From Limnovirga sp038203525 (lineage in GTDB: Bacteria; Bacteroidota; Bacteroidia; Chitinophagales; Chitinophagaceae): DNA of 64,000 nucleotides. This document shows positions 35,078 through 44,086 of this stretch, one piece after another (positions within the stretch are counted from its first letter, which is position 1; every line of letters begins with the position of its first letter). The notes under the pieces are model-generated. The model was not told the origin of the DNA. It ran no database searches and worked only from the letters and a program-made list of their open reading frames with translations. The stretch spans positions 80,876 through 144,875 of the forward strand of contig JBBRDW010000001.1 in NCBI GenBank assembly GCA_038203525.1, in the 5' to 3' direction. Position numbers and translations under genes: made by a program.

Positions 35078-36124
35078 ATGTCTGTTCTACACAACAGGGT
35101 TTCCAATGAAGAGCTAAAAAAAAAGATGCTCGAAGAAAAGGAACCCCGCACTACAATAAGCTTTTACAAGTATTTCTCAATTGAAGATCCGCAGGCTTTT
35201 AGAGACTATTGTTATAACCATTTTTCTGCCTTAAATGTGTTTGGCAGAATTTATATTGCAAAGGAAGGTATCAATGCGCAAGCAAGCGTGCCTCAATTTA
35301 ATTTTGAAGCATTACAGTCTTTTTTAAATTCTGTTGAAGGACTTAACGGTGTACGATTAAATATTGCAGTAGACGATGACGGTAAATCTTTTTGGGTTTT
35401 AAAAATAAAAGTGCGTGAAAAAATTGTGGCTGATGGTATAAGCGACGCTGCTTTTAATATGGGTAATAAAGGCAGGTATGTTAATGCAGAAGGTATGAAT
35501 AAAATGCTGGACGACCCTACCACAATTGTGGTAGATATGCGAAACCATTACGAATATGAAGTTGGGCATTTTGCCAACGCTATTGAAGTACCGTCCGATA
35601 CGTTCCGCGATCAGTTGCCCATGGCGGCAGATATGCTAAAGGGTAATGAGGAAAAACAAATAATAATGTATTGCACAGGTGGTATCCGTTGCGAAAAGGC
35701 GAGCGCTTATTTGTTGCACCGCGGTTTTAATAATGTATTTCACCTCGAGGGAGGTATTATTAATTATGCCAAAGAACTAAAAGAAAAGGGTTTGAAAAGT
35801 AAATTTTCGGGCAAAAATTTTGTTTTTGATAACAGACTTGGTGAGCGTATTACAGAAGAGGTTATAGCTAAATGCCACCAGTGCGGCAAACCCTGCGATA
35901 CACATACCAACTGTAAAAATAATGGCTGCCATTTACTATTTATTCAATGTAAAGGATGTGCTGCTGAATACGACGGTTGTTGCAGTACCGCATGTAAAGA
36001 CACCATTCTTATGCCCGTAGAAAGACAGAAAGAAATTCGTAAGGGTGTTATCAACGGCCAGAATATTTTTAATAAAAGTAAAGCAAGGTTAAGGCCCAGG
36101 CTGGAGGAATTAAGGAAAGGATAG
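35078..36124 (+). CDS. trhO: tRNA uridine(34) hydroxylase, rhodanese family
   Basis: Oxygen-dependent tRNA uridine-34 hydroxylase (TrhO/YceA), which makes 5-hydroxyuridine in the wobble position. The 348-residue protein has the N-terminal domain motif GRIYIAKEGINAQASVP (family 'G..A.EGIN.T'). The central rhodanese domain has DMRNHYEYEVGHFANAIEVP and the active-site loop MYCTGGIRCEKAS (Cys199, Cys205). The C-terminal Cys-rich segment is CHQCGKPCDTHTNCKNNGCH then CKGCAAEYDGCCS, as in Bacteroidota and firmicute homologues. Length and domain order are normal for the family. Confidence 0.93.
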   Translation: MSVLHNRVSNEELKKKMLEEKEPRTTISFYKYFSIEDPQAFRDYCYNHFSALNVFGRIYIAKEGINAQASVPQFNFEALQSFLNSVEGLNGVRLNIAVDDDGKSFWVLKIKVREKIVADGISDAAFNMGNKGRYVNAEGMNKMLDDPTTIVVDMRNHYEYEVGHFANAIEVPSDTFRDQLPMAADMLKGNEEKQIIMYCTGGIRCEKASAYLLHRGFNNVFHLEGGIINYAKELKEKGLKSKFSGKNFVFDNRLGERITEEVIAKCHQCGKPCDTHTNCKNNGCHLLFIQCKGCAAEYDGCCSTACKDTILMPVERQKEIRKGVINGQNIFNKSKARLRPRLEELRKG

Positions 36125-36235
36125 TAAACCGGTTTCCTTAATCCTTCAAAAATCAAGTTCCTTAAACCCATAATCCAACTAAGGCTAGTACTTAATCCTT
36201 TCCTTTAAAAGCGAATCATCGGTTTTAATCTTTAG

Positions 36236-36720
36236 CAAAGACATAGTACATTTTTATCCTGCGTCAGATGTTTAATCACGCTTAAAATGTTTCGCACTAT
36301 CACAGCATTCTTTTGTTCATGAACAGCAATTGTATGTCCACCGTCTTGATAAAAAAAAGCAGAAAAATCCTTATTGTTTTATTTCATTTATACAGCCCTT
36401 TTTTGCTGCTGCCATTTGTTGACAAATGATGGGTCTGTTTGCAGTATGAATCGCAAAAAATTATCTCCTATTTTTTCAGTGTGTTCATTGCCAACATTTA
36501 TTTTTTTGCAGTTACAAAATTTTCTCATTTGCAAAGCTACCATCCACTAGAGTACCTTTTTGTCTATTTAGTTCCGCTTTCAATATTCCGAATTGTTCAA
36601 TCTTCTGTTCTTTCGGTTTAACACTGGATAGAAATTTAGCTACGGTGTTTTCGCCGACGAAATAACTCCGGTTTTATTTGTTGGCAGCAAGTGCATCCGC
36701 AGAGTGATGGGTACGTGCGT
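36236..36720 (-). pseudogene. Possible relic of an alpha/beta-hydrolase-like gene
   Basis: On the minus strand, short protein-like runs are broken by stops and frame changes: FVGENTVAKFLSSVKPKEQK near 36.6 kb, GDNFLRFILQTDPSFVNKWQ near 36.45 kb and FFYQDGGHTIAVHEQKNAV near 36.3 kb, ending TAA at about 36236. The last run looks like the C-terminal catalytic-His region of alpha/beta hydrolases (GGHT). The identity is a guess; that the region is eroded coding DNA is more likely than its exact family. The rest of 36125-36847 shows nothing else. Confidence 0.3.
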
Positions 36721-36847
36721 CAATGAGTTCCTGATCCTATCCAATTGTTTTCTAATTGCGTTCCTTCATTAAAACATCATATCTGAGGTGTTGGATAAAA
36801 ATGATATCAGCCGCCTGCAGCTTATTTCCCCCGGTACCAAACCGCAT

Positions 36848-37055
36848 TACTGCTATGATACTTTTGTTTCGCACTCGTGTGCCCTATAACATCTTGCGTA
36901 GTAGCAATAACGTGGAGTTTTTTTTGCCTCAATCTATGCTTCAGTAAAGGCCGAATAGAATTATAGCTGTACAAGTACGCCGCCGCACAAGGCGATGGTG
37001 TACAAGAGTGCGACGCAAGAAAAGCCTGAACAAAGAACAGTAGCCGGGCTAATAA
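36848..37055. repeat. Dispersed L/R inverted-repeat element, copy 15 (degenerate L, doubled R)
   Basis: L arm 36848-36890 is eroded (TACTGCTATGATACTTTTGT, TTCGCACTCGTGTGCCC). There are two R-like cores: 36968 (GTACAAGTACGCCGCCGCAC, AAGGCGATGG, variant-like) and 36999-37055 (GTACAAGAGTGCGACGCAAG, AAAAGCC, AGTAGCCGGGCTAATAAATA). GCCTCAATCTATGCTTCAGT at 36927 matches the inner arm of copy 5. It ends 8 bp before the parC stop codon. Confidence 0.75.
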
Positions 37056-37062
37056 ATATTCT

Positions 37063-39573
37063 CTAAAACAATTCCTGCTGATTGGATGGCGGTTCTGGCT
37101 TCTCCCATTCCATTTCAATGGTTTTACTAAAGTCCATCAGCTTTGCGCCAATGGCTTTCCAGCCCATTACTTCTACCATTTTCGCCGTTTTAAATTTGGC
37201 CCTGCGCACTTGATCGCCACGCCCTGTTTTTACCGCAAGAATGGGCTCTTCGTCGGTAGATACCTGTTTTAAAATATTTCCATCGCCTTCCTTAATAAAA
37301 AAGAATTTACTGTGCAATGTTGTAGTTTCAATTTTAAAACGCTTAATATTAAACTGTTGATTTTTATTATCAATATAAACCGCAGTTATTATTTTTGAGG
37401 CATCAAACTTTTCTATAAGCTGAATTTTATCTGGTTCAAATCGCTGGGTAAGTTCTGTATCGGTAATCTCGTAATGGCCATCGGTGTAAAACACCACTAT
37501 CTTTTCGTCTTCAAAACTACCAAGCAGTTTTCCTTTTTCGTCTGTGTTTAGCCTGCCAAATTTATCATCGAACCAAATTTTTCTTCCGGCCAGCGTACTT
37601 CGACCGGCTTCTTTAAATTTCACTGTTTTAATGGGATACTTTGTTGCCTGGTTCCCCATGCTGCTACGACCTTTAATATCAAGCTCTTCAAAGTAAAATT
37701 CGAACTCTTTAATACGAGCAGAACTTGCAGGGCTCAATACAATTTTCACCACTTCTGCTTCACCGTTGGCGTTGGCTGAAAAATAATGTATTTTACTTTT
37801 ATCGCTGCCTTTTGTAAGATCGTATTCTTTATCTCGTGTAATACCAGTAACGTTGAAACGCTTGGCATAACTGGTGCCCGTTGCACCATCAAGGTAGATC
37901 ATGTTGTAAGTAGTGCGCTCATCATTTTTATTGAAGATGCTGGCATAGATAATATCCTTACCTATAAATACCTTTTCACCAACACGCACTACTTTCATTA
38001 TGCCACGTTTGGTAAAAACAATAATATCATCAAGCTCACTGCAATCACTAACAAACTCATCTTTTTTAAGATTTGTACCAACAAAACCTTCTTCCCGGTT
38101 CATGTACACTTTTATGTTGGCGATGGCTACCTGGCGGGCCTGAATGGTATCAAACTGTTTCAGTTCTGTTTTCCGTTCGCGGCCTTTGCCGAACTTCTTT
38201 AAAAGCATCTCAAAATACGCAACGGCATAATCGGTGAGATGCTCAAGATCGAACTGCACCTGCAGCATATCGGCTTCAATTCCTTTTATCTGTTCGTTCA
38301 GTTCATTAATATCAAGCCTGTAAATTCTGCGTACCGGTTTCTCGGTGAGCTTTATAATATCTTCCCTTTTTATATCCCGTTTCATTTTGTATTTAAAAGG
38401 GTTAAATGCCTTATCAATCGCTTCAATTACATGATCCCAGGTTTCATGTTTTTGTTCGAGTTCTTTGTAAATTTTTTCTTCAAAGAATATTTTTTCAAGC
38501 GAAGTATAATGCCATTTATCTTCCAGCTCAGCAAGTTTAATCTCAAGCTCCTTCTGTAACAAATTTTTTGTATTGGCAGCAGAAACGGTAAGCAGCTCCT
38601 GCACACCCAGGAAGCGAGGTTTATTGTCAACAATTACACAGGCATTGGGCGAAATACTTACTTCGCAATCGGTAAATGCATAGAGCGCATCAATGGTGAT
38701 ATCAGGCGAAATGCCGGGTGCAAGTTCTACCTGTATCTCTACTTCTTTTGCAGTTATATCCGTTACTTTTTTGATCTTTATTTTTCCCTGTTCATTGGCT
38801 TTTGTAATACTATCGCAAAGCTGCGAAACCGTTACGCCATAGGGAACGTCGCGTATGGCCAGTGTTTTTTTGTCGAGTTCTTCTATGCGGCAACGAACAC
38901 GGATTTTACCACCGCGTTTACCTTCATTGTAGTTGGCAACATCGACCATTCCGGCGGTTAAAAAATCGGGGAATAATTCAAATTTTCTACCACGTAAAGA
39001 TTTAATAGATGCCTCGCATAATTCGCAAAAGTTGTGCGGCATTATCTTGGTTGATAAACCTACTGCAATACCATCAACACCTTGCGCCAGCACCAATGGG
39101 AATTTCATGGGCAGTGTTACAGGCTCCTGTTTGCGGCCATCATAACTCAATTGCCATTCGGTTGTTTTTGCATTGAATGCAACTTCCAGTGCGAACTTAG
39201 AAAGCCTTGCTTCAATATATCTTGGTGCAGCTGCGTCGTCGCCGGTACGCACATCGCCCCAGTTGCCCTGAGTTTCTATTAGCAGGTCTTTTTGCCCCAT
39301 ATTTACCAATGCATCTCCAATACTTGCATCACCATGCGGATGGTATTGCATGCTCTGCCCAATGATGTTTGCCACTTTATTAAAACGGCCGTCATCCATT
39401 TCCTTCATAGCATGCAGAATGCGGCGCTGTACGGGTTTCAGCCCATCTTCTATGGCTGGCACTGCACGCTCCAGTATTACGTAAGAAGCATAATCGAGGA
39501 ACCAGCTTTTATACTGTCCCTGTACACCTGTTTCGTTAGTGAGGTCTATTTCTTTATTCGTTTCTTTCGCCAT
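37063..39573 (-). CDS. parC: DNA topoisomerase IV subunit A
   Basis: Breakage-rejoining subunit of topoisomerase IV, which decatenates daughter chromosomes. The 836-residue protein shows the GyrA/ParC core: SYVILERAVPAIEDGLKPVQ, RRILHAM, NIIGQSMQYHPHGDASIGDA, QGNWGDVRTGDDAAAPRYIE with catalytic Tyr119, and a long coiled-coil region (about 330-470). The C-terminal domain is reduced and lacks a recognisable GyrA box, which favours ParC over GyrA. The parE gene on the same strand 4.5 kb upstream supports this. Acidic residues near the C-terminus (EMEWEKPEPPSNQQELF) are typical of Bacteroidota homologues. The R arm of element copy 15 is directly behind its stop codon. Confidence 0.93.
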   Translation of the reverse strand: MAKETNKEIDLTNETGVQGQYKSWFLDYASYVILERAVPAIEDGLKPVQRRILHAMKEMDDGRFNKVANIIGQSMQYHPHGDASIGDALVNMGQKDLLIETQGNWGDVRTGDDAAAPRYIEARLSKFALEVAFNAKTTEWQLSYDGRKQEPVTLPMKFPLVLAQGVDGIAVGLSTKIMPHNFCELCEASIKSLRGRKFELFPDFLTAGMVDVANYNEGKRGGKIRVRCRIEELDKKTLAIRDVPYGVTVSQLCDSITKANEQGKIKIKKVTDITAKEVEIQVELAPGISPDITIDALYAFTDCEVSISPNACVIVDNKPRFLGVQELLTVSAANTKNLLQKELEIKLAELEDKWHYTSLEKIFFEEKIYKELEQKHETWDHVIEAIDKAFNPFKYKMKRDIKREDIIKLTEKPVRRIYRLDINELNEQIKGIEADMLQVQFDLEHLTDYAVAYFEMLLKKFGKGRERKTELKQFDTIQARQVAIANIKVYMNREEGFVGTNLKKDEFVSDCSELDDIIVFTKRGIMKVVRVGEKVFIGKDIIYASIFNKNDERTTYNMIYLDGATGTSYAKRFNVTGITRDKEYDLTKGSDKSKIHYFSANANGEAEVVKIVLSPASSARIKEFEFYFEELDIKGRSSMGNQATKYPIKTVKFKEAGRSTLAGRKIWFDDKFGRLNTDEKGKLLGSFEDEKIVVFYTDGHYEITDTELTQRFEPDKIQLIEKFDASKIITAVYIDNKNQQFNIKRFKIETTTLHSKFFFIKEGDGNILKQVSTDEEPILAVKTGRGDQVRRAKFKTAKMVEVMGWKAIGAKLMDFSKTIEMEWEKPEPPSNQQELF

Positions 39574-39610
39574 CTTTGTTCAAGTCAAAATTCAAAAGTG
39601 AAAATATTTT

Positions 39611-39795
39611 TAGCCAGTCTTCACCACTACTATGTTGCTTTTGTTGCGTCGCACTCTTGTGGTTTCATATCCATATTCGCCATTTACCAAACACTGCTCG
39701 TATTGGCTTACAACAGCTGCCACTTGTTACGAACGTACAAGAGTGCGACGCAAGATGGATGCCATGCAAACATAAGCCGGGAACAAAAAATGTAT
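39611..39795. repeat. Dispersed L/R inverted-repeat element, copy 16
   Basis: L arm 39611-39660: TAGCCAGTC, TACTATGTTGCTTTT, core GTTGCGTCGCACTCTTGTGG. R arm 39734-39795: CGTACAAGAGTGCGACGCAAG, GGATGCCATGC, AAGCCGGGAACAAAAAATGT. It sits upstream of parC and ends 11 bp before the stop codon of the ELWxxDGT gene. Confidence 0.9.
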
Positions 39796-39805
39796 TTCAA
39801 AAAAA

Positions 39806-41674
39806 TTAAAATATTACGAATTTAATTTTTTCTGTACCATCAGGGGTTGTACATACCAAAATGTAACTTCCCTTTGCGAGGTTCTGCGCAGGAACATTTA
39901 TAAGCGCATCGGAAGAATTGCCCTTACTTATGAAACTTCCACCCATTGAAACAAGCTGCCATTTACAATTTGACTGTGTATTGTTTGTAATGATAATTTG
40001 CTTAAAAGCTGCATTGTAGGCCGCGGTTACCCCACTCCTGCTTTCATGTTTAAGTTTAACAGCGGGGGAATAGGTTGATGAGCCATCTTTATCAAATATC
40101 TGCAACCTATAATAACTGGTGATATTAGGTAAAGATTGCCTGGAATAAGTGTATGTTTCTTCCGCGTTGTTAGACTTTGCAGTTATTTTGCCAATTGCTT
40201 TAAAGGTTATTCCGTCAATACTTTGCTCTATAGAAAAATATGCTGTATTAGTCTCACCGGAGGTTTTCCAAGTAAGAATATCAAGATTATTATTTACTTC
40301 TCCGCTAAAAGAAATCAGGTGTAAAGGAAGTGTTCCAGTGGTAAGTTTTAGTGGTTCATGCGCACCAGCTATATAATAACAAGCGCCGGAAAAATAAAGT
40401 TCGTTTTTATAAATAGTAAGGTATTGATCTGTACCAGATATATAAACAGGTTGCGTTGAATTTTCGACCACTACAGCTTTTGTACCTGCTGCTGTACCAT
40501 CGCTCTGCCAGGCAAGATTATCAAAACTTTTAGATAGGTACATTTTATTATTCCAAACTGCTGTAATGAAAGAGTAAGGTAATATTGTTGTTATAAATAC
40601 AGTACCGGTTTCTGTTCCATCTGTCTTCCACAATTCTGATGTTTGGTAAAGGGTAACATACAATGCACCATTATAAACCGTGCCACGGGAAGGTATGCTG
40701 CCTGTGGAACCGGGTACAATATCCTTCACCATTACTGTGCCTGCATCTGTGCCATCCGTAACCCATAATTCACCGCCATGAATACCATCGTCAGCAGTAA
40801 AATAAATTTTACCATTAAACACTTGCATATTAAAAGGTGAGCCGTTTGACTGCATACCAACACCATCATTTGTGTTGATATTCTTTAGGATTTTTGTACC
40901 TGCAGGTGTGCCATCAGTAACCCATAGTTCGCTTCCATAAATGAAATCAGAACCGTTGAAATAAAGTTTATTATTCAGTACAGCATAATTACCGGGAAAT
41001 GTGCCGGCGTTAAAATCAGGTTTTAATAAAACGGTACCTGCCGTAGTGCCATCACTTTTCCAGAAACCATAACCAGCGCCTGTTCCATTATCGCTGGTAA
41101 AATAAATATCGTTATTCATTACTGCAAAACTGTCGACACCATTTAGTAAAATGGCAGATTTATTTGCAAGTGGTACCGTGCCCGCTGCTGTTCCATCTGA
41201 AACATATAATTTATGTTCACCATTAACATTGGTTGCGGTAAAGAAGAGTTGATTGTTACAAATGGTGAATGCCTCAGGGTAAGAACCACTACTGCCGGAG
41301 TTAATATCTTTAAAAAGTTTAGTACCTGCAACGGTGCCATCACTTATCCATAATTCCTGGCCATTAATATTATCATTAAACGAAAAGTACAATTTGTTTT
41401 GGTATGCCTCAAGATCATAAACACTATTTGTTGCGCCGCCGGCAGGACCAAGTAATTCTGTACCTGCTGTAGTGCCATCTGAAACCCACAGCTTACTGTA
41501 ATTGATAGGATCAAAAGCTTCAAAAAATAATTTATCTCCAGCAACCGTAAAGTTATAGGGATAAGAACTGCCGCCGGGATCTGTATTGATTTCTTTTAAT
41601 TCCATTATTAGCTGAGCATTTATGATGCCGCATAAACTCATTAAAATACTGCTAAGCAGTAGGCTCTTTTTCAT
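39806..41674 (-). CDS. ELWxxDGTxxG-repeat secreted protein with T9SS-type C-terminal domain
   Basis: 622-residue predicted surface or secreted protein. Signal peptide MKKSLLLSSILMSLCGIINA. The body consists of at least nine ~45-50-residue repeats with the signature [KE]LWVSDGTxAGT (KLWVSDGTTAGTELLG, ELWISDGTVAGTKLFK, ELWVTDGTPAGTKILK, ELWVTDGTDAGTVMVK, ELWKTDGTETGTVFIT), a hyalin-like ELWxxDGT repeat found in Bacteroidota and marine bacteria. After about residue 430 comes the T9SS linker module (LPLHLISFSGEVNNNLDILT ... YFSIEQSIDG) and a C-terminal sorting-like domain ending GSYILVCTTPDGTEKIKFVIF. Function unknown; adhesion or matrix roles are usual guesses. Confidence 0.9.
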   Translation of the reverse strand: MKKSLLLSSILMSLCGIINAQLIMELKEINTDPGGSSYPYNFTVAGDKLFFEAFDPINYSKLWVSDGTTAGTELLGPAGGATNSVYDLEAYQNKLYFSFNDNINGQELWISDGTVAGTKLFKDINSGSSGSYPEAFTICNNQLFFTATNVNGEHKLYVSDGTAAGTVPLANKSAILLNGVDSFAVMNNDIYFTSDNGTGAGYGFWKSDGTTAGTVLLKPDFNAGTFPGNYAVLNNKLYFNGSDFIYGSELWVTDGTPAGTKILKNINTNDGVGMQSNGSPFNMQVFNGKIYFTADDGIHGGELWVTDGTDAGTVMVKDIVPGSTGSIPSRGTVYNGALYVTLYQTSELWKTDGTETGTVFITTILPYSFITAVWNNKMYLSKSFDNLAWQSDGTAAGTKAVVVENSTQPVYISGTDQYLTIYKNELYFSGACYYIAGAHEPLKLTTGTLPLHLISFSGEVNNNLDILTWKTSGETNTAYFSIEQSIDGITFKAIGKITAKSNNAEETYTYSRQSLPNITSYYRLQIFDKDGSSTYSPAVKLKHESRSGVTAAYNAAFKQIIITNNTQSNCKWQLVSMGGSFISKGNSSDALINVPAQNLAKGSYILVCTTPDGTEKIKFVIF

Positions 41675-41782
41675 AAATTATTTTTTTATCCACAGCAAAG
41701 TAGTACAAGTTGTTTGATTTGTGTAAAGTATATAGCCAGAATTCAATACATCAGTACCAATACTGTTGCGTTTAGTGCTCTA

Positions 41783-42055
41783 ACCCGGATTACTATAATG
41801 TTGCTTTTCTTGCGTCAGACAATTGTGTAATAGGATTTAAAGCATCATGCAAAATCCTGTAACGGGGCAAGAATCGCTTTCAATTCTGCCCTTAGCAAGA
41901 TGCTCAATATGGTATTACTTAGAGATCCGTTGTGGGAATTCTTCGGCCATGACTATTCTAAATAGAAAATTCAATTGTACGGCAGTGCTACCACCGCCCC
42001 GGCGGTGCAAGCTGCAACGATGCACAATTCATATTGAAATGCCTGGCTCATAATA
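41783..42055. repeat. Dispersed L/R inverted-repeat element, copy 17 (variant R tip)
   Basis: L arm 41783-41830: AACCCGGATTACTATAATGT, TGCTTTT, core CTTGCGTCAGACAATTGTGT (mutated). R arm from about 41985: variant tip CACCGCCCCGGCGGTGCAAG, CTGCAACGATGC, ending ATGCCTGGCTCATAATATTT. It ends 4 bp before the cupin gene's stop codon. Confidence 0.7.
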
Positions 42056-42058
42056 TTT

Positions 42059-42430
42059 CTACACTTCCAATTGAAAGGTATCGCCATTACCATCGGCAAG
42101 CGAATTTAATTCGTATAAAACAATATCGGTATCGGCAACAACTTCGTGCCATATCCATGCATCGATGTACACGAACGATGGCGCATAAACTTTTTCGCTT
42201 CCACGCTCTATGCCTCTTGCATTGCGCCAATTTATCGTAGCTTCGCCGTTCATGATGATAAGCGTTTCTGGATTTTTATACGGCGACCTGCCCTTGTGAT
42301 AATGCCTGCCACTTAAGCTGCCTGCGTTGCGATGCGCAACAATAAACTGGCCCGTTCTATCCATATCAAATATATGTGTTTCGCCACGGGCATCTTCACC
42401 AATTTTATGTAATGGTACTACCTGTATCAT
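42059..42430 (-). CDS. Small cupin-fold protein
   Basis: 123 residues with a single cupin-like barrel: FIVAHRNAGSLSGRHYHKGR carries the first metal/substrate His pair (HYH), LIIMNGEATINWRN forms the core strands, and YVYIDAWIWHEVVA-like sequence (FVYIDAWIWHEVVADTDIVL) supplies the second conserved His. No enzymatic role can be assigned. It lies 6 bp downstream of the VOC gene and is probably cotranscribed with it and the DUF1835 gene. It resembles WxcM/FdtA-type sugar cupins only loosely. Confidence 0.7.
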   Translation of the reverse strand: MIQVVPLHKIGEDARGETHIFDMDRTGQFIVAHRNAGSLSGRHYHKGRSPYKNPETLIIMNGEATINWRNARGIERGSEKVYAPSFVYIDAWIWHEVVADTDIVLYELNSLADGNGDTFQLEV

Positions 42431-42436
42431 AAGTTT

Positions 42437-42826
42437 TTAAATTTCGTATAACTCCAACGGCTGACCATTTGGATCAAGAAAAAATACAAATTTTTTGTCG
42501 GTTAATTCGTCTGTTCTTACTTCCTGTACATCTACATTTTTATCTTTTAAATATTGTGCACTTTGTTCAACATTTTCAACTGCAAATGCAAGGTGCCGCA
42601 AACCTTTTGATTCGGGATAAGAACCGCGTTCACGATAATCGGGAAATGAAAATAATTCTATTTGATACTTACCGTTAATGGAGAGATCAAGTTTGTACGA
42701 TTGCCTTTCTGCACGGTAAGTTTCTTGAATAATTTTAAAGCCCAGAATCTCTGTGTAAAAATGTTTGCTTACTTCGTAATTGTCTGTAAGTATGGCAACG
42801 TGATGTATGGATTGAATGTTGAGCAT
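42437..42826 (-). CDS. VOC-family protein, glyoxalase I-like (GloA2 type)
   Basis: 129-residue vicinal-oxygen-chelate metalloenzyme. Two beta-alpha-beta-beta-beta modules are visible: IHHVAILTDNYEVSKHFYTE ILGF at the N-terminus and GLRHLAFAVENVEQSAQYLK in the second half, closing with FFLDPNGQPLELYEI. Metal-ligand candidates are His8/His9, Glu57 (QIELF), His77 (LRHLAF) and Glu126 (LELYE). The overall look is that of the SMU1112c/GloA2 group annotated as lactoylglutathione-lyase-like. It lies between the DUF1835 gene (12-bp gap) and the cupin gene (6-bp gap) in one likely operon. Confidence 0.82.
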   Translation of the reverse strand: MLNIQSIHHVAILTDNYEVSKHFYTEILGFKIIQETYRAERQSYKLDLSINGKYQIELFSFPDYRERGSYPESKGLRHLAFAVENVEQSAQYLKDKNVDVQEVRTDELTDKKFVFFLDPNGQPLELYEI

Positions 42827-42838
42827 AATTCATTTTTT

Positions 42839-43687
42839 CTACAATATGGAAGGCTCAACTGTTTCAATGGTCGGAGTATTGCTGCCTGCCAATCTTAAAA
42901 CAATTTCTTTCCAGCCTTTTGTCCAGTCGCCCTCTGCTTCCAATGTTCCCGCATTTACCATTTCCCGAATGCGCCAAACCAAAAATACATCGCCGGTTTT
43001 TACTTTTATTTTTGAGAAGAGGTTGCTTAATATTTTATGCAGTTTTTGTGGCTCACTAGTTATTACACCAAGTATATCTTTATCGTAATAAGTAACTTCT
43101 TTGCTAACTAATTTTTTGCCGCCTTCCAGTATTCGAGCAATACCATTTTCGCTGCAAAGCTTTTTCCATTCGTCGGGATCAACTTCAAATTCACTGAGTG
43201 TAATTGGTCTTGCCAGTTTCTTTGCTTTTAAAAATTCTTTTGGCAGAATTTCATGCAGAACGGTTGGGTAGAATAAACCTCCTTTCTCATTAATAAATGG
43301 CAGGTTATTAAGATACAACACGAATATTCTTCCCTGGTAGTCTTTCAACTGGCTCATAAGCCAATAATACCCGCAGACATCGTGTTGGTTTTGCCCCATC
43401 CAAATCCACGCATGTTGCGAATCATCAGCGTCTAAAGATTCCTTTAATTTATGCACGGTCATTTTATCATCAACAATATCTATCTGCTCGGCGTAAGGTG
43501 AATATTCGAGTAACATTTTCCACCAGTCTCGGCGTTGCTGGTAACCTTCGGTTTCATAAATATTGATGATGGGGCCAACTGCAAAATCGTCTTTGATCAG
43601 GATGATTTCGCCTGTCAGCTTTTCATCCAGTTCAATGGCTTTTTGTAAAACATTTATATCTGATTCTTGGAAAACGATGTGGATCAT
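42839..43687 (-). CDS. DUF1835/DUF3658-domain protein
   Basis: 282 residues, cytoplasmic. The N-terminal DUF1835 region opens MIHIVFQESDINVLQKAIEL and carries LIKDDFAVGPI and WIWMGQNQHDVCGYYWLMSQ, typical of the family. The C-terminal part (about 200-270) with YYDKDILGVITSEPQKLHKI ... VFLVWRIREMVNAGTLEAEGDW corresponds to DUF3658. Both domains are common in Bacteroidota and Bacillota and have no established function. It is the first gene of a DUF1835-VOC-cupin run with 12- and 6-bp gaps. Confidence 0.82.
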   Translation of the reverse strand: MIHIVFQESDINVLQKAIELDEKLTGEIILIKDDFAVGPIINIYETEGYQQRRDWWKMLLEYSPYAEQIDIVDDKMTVHKLKESLDADDSQHAWIWMGQNQHDVCGYYWLMSQLKDYQGRIFVLYLNNLPFINEKGGLFYPTVLHEILPKEFLKAKKLARPITLSEFEVDPDEWKKLCSENGIARILEGGKKLVSKEVTYYDKDILGVITSEPQKLHKILSNLFSKIKVKTGDVFLVWRIREMVNAGTLEAEGDWTKGWKEIVLRLAGSNTPTIETVEPSIL

Positions 43688-43722
43688 ATTTGAATTAATA
43701 ATTAGTAATTAATAATTTATGC

Positions 43723-44072
43723 TTACGAATTCGACGAGTTTATTATTACAGTTAATATTTTCAATATTTCTTCGCATTCCTCGATAAAAGAATTTGCCAA
43801 TTTAATTTCTAACAAGTCGCTTTCTTTTAATAGCCGTAACTAATATCTTGTTTCACGTGCCTCTCTGTAAGCAATCGCGAGCTTATGAATAAAATCTTTA
43901 CGGGATGAACCTCCACTGCTTCTTCAATATTTTCCCCGATTGAAGTGCCACTTCTTAATAAATGTGAACACAAATCTCTTTCAACTTTCTTTTGTTTCAA
44001 ATGAAGGAACAGTTTTACAATCCTTAAACCAAATTGAAAAGATTTATCCACAATAATGTTATCGCCTTTCAT
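43723..44072 (-). pseudogene. Four-helix-bundle (S23/IVP-like) protein, frameshifted and with an internal stop
   Basis: The N-terminal half is intact and typical of the 'four helix bundle protein' family (MKGDNIIVDKSFQFGLRIVK, HLLRSGTSIGENIEEAVEVH). After VHP near 43915 the frame is wrong and ends at 43827. The expected continuation lies in another frame: RKDFIHKLAIAYREARETRY, then a TAG where the family has Trp, then LRLLKESDLLEIKLANSF and IEECEEILKILTVIINSS, to TAA at 43723-43725. So one single-base shift plus one nonsense change separate it from an intact ~116-residue gene. It lies 14 bp downstream of parE. Confidence 0.75.
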
Positions 44073-44086
44073 TCAATTATTAACTG

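Noticed and set aside
36439..36621. A 60-codon plus-strand frame in the gap after trhO
   Set aside because: No start context or family; the minus strand shows more protein-like remnants there.
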